From assembly GCA_905236265.1 (NCBI GenBank), contig CAJOOV010000077.1:1-8471 (forward strand): DNA of 8,471 nucleotides. Direction: 5' to 3'. Under the pieces are notes generated by a model. That model was not told the origin of the DNA. It did no database searches and worked only from the letters and a program-made list of their open reading frames with translations. Position numbers and translations under genes: made by a program. This stretch comes from an uncultured Oscillospiraceae bacterium (GTDB taxonomy: Bacteria > Bacillota > Clostridia > Oscillospirales > Oscillospiraceae). This document shows, piece by piece, positions 6,543 to 8,471 of this stretch (its first letter is position 1; each line of letters starts with the position of its first letter).

Positions 6543-8264
6543 ATGGACCAGGTTACCTACTATGGCGAGCTTTTTGGGATGTCGGTAGTCTTTACGATCT
6601 TTTTTATCTTCAAGTGGCACAAGCAGTACGATATACATATGACAGCCGTCTTCATGCTTCTGCCTGTCATCAACTTTGTCTATCTGCTGGTATATCTTTT
6701 CCATGACCCGGAGGCTACGGTTGCCCTGATGAGCATCAACTGTATCTGCGTCATGTTCTTACCCCTGCTGATTACCCTATGCGAGATGGACCTCTGCCAG
6801 ATTCAGGTGAGCGACCTGATACGAAGAGGTGCGTTTGTCCTGAGTATGGCGGTGGCCGCTCCCTTCATGGTAATCAATGAGCTTCGCCCCGGAGCGATGC
6901 GGCTGGAGCAGACAGGCACTGTGTGGGTGCTGGTGAAGGATTACGGTCCCTACCAGATCGCCTACGACGCAGTTATTGTGCTGTTTCTGCTGATTGATCT
7001 GGGTGTGGTGCTTTATGCCTACAGAAACCAGATTCAGGTATCCAGAAGGATTCTGATGATGCTCTTCCTGCCCATCGCCCTCACCATTGGCGCCTCTGTG
7101 GCTGGCTCTGTGGTGTCTATCCCCGGCTATGAGATTCTCCCCGCCGCCTATGTGCTGACGCAGGTAATCTATCTGCTGATCGTGCGCCGCATGGCCTACT
7201 ATAACGTGAGTGAAATGGTCATCGAGTCCATGGCCGAAAACGGAGAGATCGGCTTTATCACGGTGGATGCAAAGGGGAACTATCTGGGCAGCAACGAGAC
7301 GGCGAAAAGCATTCTTCCGGAGCTGAATTATCTCGTGGTTGACGCTCCCATTCGCAATATAGACAGCAATCTGGAACAGGTGGCGGATTGGATTGATGCC
7401 TTCCAGCGCAAGCCGGAGGAAAACCGTTTTGTCTTTGTATCAAAAGGCAAGGACGGGAGCGGGGAGGAACGAATCTACCTTGTCAACATGGGGGATCTGT
7501 ATTACGACGGGAAACGGTGCGGTTTTCAGGTGTTCCTGTCGGATGATACCCAGAACCAGAAGTACATTCAGCTTCTGGACCGATATAATGCGGATCTTCA
7601 GGCGGATGTGGAGGCCAAGACAGAGTACATTGTATCCATGCACGACAAGCTGGTGCTGAGTATGGCAATGATGGTGGAAAGCCGGGACAACTCAACCGGC
7701 GGTCACATCCGCAGAACCAGCGAGGGAGTTCGCCTTTTGACGGAGGCCATTCGGGAGGACGGCTCCCTCCAGCTTTCGGATGAGTTCTGTAAAAACATCA
7801 TCAAGGCAGCGCCAATGCACGATTTGGGCAAGATTGCCGTGGACGATGCAATTCTCCGCAAGCCGGGCAGGTTTACGCCGGAGGAGTTTGAGAAGATGAA
7901 GTCCCACACGACGGAGGGACAGCGTATTGTCCACGAGATTCTGCAGGACACGGCAGACGATGCGTTCCGTCAGGTTGCAGAGAACGTGGCGCACTATCAC
8001 CATGAGCGGGTGGACGGCTCCGGCTATCCCGTGGGTCTGAAGGGGGACGAGATTCCTCTGGAGGCACGGATAATGGCCATTGCCGACGTGTATGACGCTC
8101 TGGTGAGCAAGCGGGTTTATAAGGACTCCTTCTCCTTTGAGAAAGCAGATCAGATCATCATGGAGGGGATGGGGACGCAGTTTGACGCCAAGCTGGAGCG
8201 GTTTTATGTGGCTGCACGCCCCAGACTGGAGGCCTATTACACTGCAGAGGCCAAGGCGCAGTAA
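6543..8264 (+). CDS. 7TM-PAS-HD-GYP protein, probable membrane-bound cyclic-di-GMP phosphodiesterase
   Basis: A 573-residue signalling protein predicted to hydrolyse cyclic-di-GMP. Seven hydrophobic helices (about 11-24, 33-53, 60-80, 96-113, 138-160, 169-191 and 197-215) resemble the 7TM sensor module found at the N terminus of some histidine kinases. A PAS-like domain follows (about 224-335, with MVIESMAENGEIGFITVDAKG at its start), then a helical linker (336-375). The C-terminal HD-GYP domain (about 365-560) is well conserved: ESRDNSTGGH (His388), MHDLGKI with the HD dyad His426-Asp427, KSH (His455), HHERVDGSGYP (486-496) and DVYDAL (515-520). The metal ligands and GYP loop are intact, so it should be active. 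The usual HHERWDG reads HHERVDG, a mild change. It has AAGGAG 7 nt before ATG, its own strong promoter and a terminator, so it is monocistronic. The sensed signal is unknown, and no GGDEF cyclase is in the window. Confidence 0.92.
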   Translation: MDQVTYYGELFGMSVVFTIFFIFKWHKQYDIHMTAVFMLLPVINFVYLLVYLFHDPEATVALMSINCICVMFLPLLITLCEMDLCQIQVSDLIRRGAFVLSMAVAAPFMVINELRPGAMRLEQTGTVWVLVKDYGPYQIAYDAVIVLFLLIDLGVVLYAYRNQIQVSRRILMMLFLPIALTIGASVAGSVVSIPGYEILPAAYVLTQVIYLLIVRRMAYYNVSEMVIESMAENGEIGFITVDAKGNYLGSNETAKSILPELNYLVVDAPIRNIDSNLEQVADWIDAFQRKPEENRFVFVSKGKDGSGEERIYLVNMGDLYYDGKRCGFQVFLSDDTQNQKYIQLLDRYNADLQADVEAKTEYIVSMHDKLVLSMAMMVESRDNSTGGHIRRTSEGVRLLTEAIREDGSLQLSDEFCKNIIKAAPMHDLGKIAVDDAILRKPGRFTPEEFEKMKSHTTEGQRIVHEILQDTADDAFRQVAENVAHYHHERVDGSGYPVGLKGDEIPLEARIMAIADVYDALVSKRVYKDSFSFEKADQIIMEGMGTQFDAKLERFYVAARPRLEAYYTAEAKAQ

Positions 8265-8271
8265 ACACAGA

Positions 8272-8304
8272 CGGGAGGTGCTTTGGAGCGCCTCCCGCTT
8301 TTTT
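8272..8304 (+). terminator. Rho-independent terminator of the HD-GYP gene
   Basis: CGGGAGGTGC (8272-8281) pairs with GCGCCTCCCG (8288-8297), with one G-T wobble, around a 6-nt loop. Six T residues (8299-8304) follow one base later. It begins 7 nt after the stop codon. Confidence 0.93.
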
Positions 8305-8425
8305 CGAGCATGTGCAGAGGACGAATCTGCTCCTGCTGCCCTGCCCTGTCAGCTCACTGCTTCTCTTATTGCAGCTTAGGCATGAGAGGGAGAGAGACCC
8401 AGCCGGATGCCGGGCTTCCAGCCAA

Positions 8426-8470
8426 GCTGATTGTGACAGGGGCAGCAAATAATCCCTGTCTGAAATCAGC
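8426..8470. repeat. Long two-part hairpin at the right edge
   Basis: Outer arms GCTGATT (8426-8432) and AATCAGC (8464-8470) and inner arms GACAGGG (8435-8441) and CCCTGTC (8454-8460) pair perfectly. They are separated by a small 2/3-nt internal loop and a 12-nt apical loop. No gene lies in 8305-8471. This could be part of a structured leader or RNA of the next gene, or a palindromic repeat. The window ends one base later, so a T-tract cannot be checked. Confidence 0.5.
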
Positions 8471-8471
8471 A

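Noticed and set aside
6352..6588. Upstream open frame of 78 codons overlapping the HD-GYP start
   Set aside because: It has no ribosome binding site and a composition unlike a protein. It overlaps the real start out of frame, and coupling cannot be supported from sequence alone.

Overview
The window looks like chromosomal DNA from a GC-rich Clostridia-type Firmicute, most likely a gut anaerobe of the Oscillospiraceae/Ruminococcaceae or Lachnospiraceae kind. This is an inference. The visible reasons are strong AGGAGG-like ribosome binding sites, sigma-A promoters close to consensus, U-tract terminators, a TTG start, and the gene types present. There is no rRNA, tRNA, insertion sequence, CRISPR array or phage gene. 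It reads as ordinary chromosome with one unusual membrane protein.

Layout. Positions 1-405 (minus strand) hold the N-terminal part of a HAD-IIB (Cof-like) phosphatase that runs off the left edge. It is divergent from a monocistronic cytoplasmic GH32 sucrose-6-phosphate hydrolase/beta-fructofuranosidase (590-2047, plus), which has its own promoter, a palindrome over the -10 box, and a strong terminator at 2069-2107. A new promoter with an extended -10 at 2142-2150 drives a two-gene unit: rlmB, a SpoU-family 23S rRNA 2'-O-methyltransferase with a TTG start (2190-2990), and 12 nt later a 1029-residue membrane protein (3003-6092). About 450 nt without a confident gene follow (6093-6542). They contain a perfect 12-bp hairpin, a near-consensus promoter and a roughly 210-nt leader. 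The last gene (6543-8264) encodes a 7TM-PAS-HD-GYP protein, a probable membrane-bound cyclic-di-GMP phosphodiesterase, closed by a clean terminator at 8272-8304. The final 167 nt carry no gene but include a long hairpin at the right edge.

The most interesting item is the 1029-residue protein. Its second half has the eight-helix layout of a P1B-type (heavy-metal) P-type ATPase: four helices, a cytoplasmic loop, two helices, a large cytoplasmic domain, two helices. It also has recognisable P- and N-domain stretches, but the catalytic signatures are eroded. The DKTGT position reads DRDLF, TGD reads TRD, the CPC metal site reads TPL, and the TGE actuator loop and GDGxND hinge are not visible. About 500 residues of charged, Pro/Glu/Lys-rich, probably disordered sequence are fused in front. 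It looks like a pseudo-P-type-ATPase that has been kept for a non-transport role, in an operon with an rRNA methyltransferase.

The transcription units look functionally independent: sugar use, ribosome modification with an unknown membrane function, and cyclic-di-GMP signalling. No shared pathway is evident.
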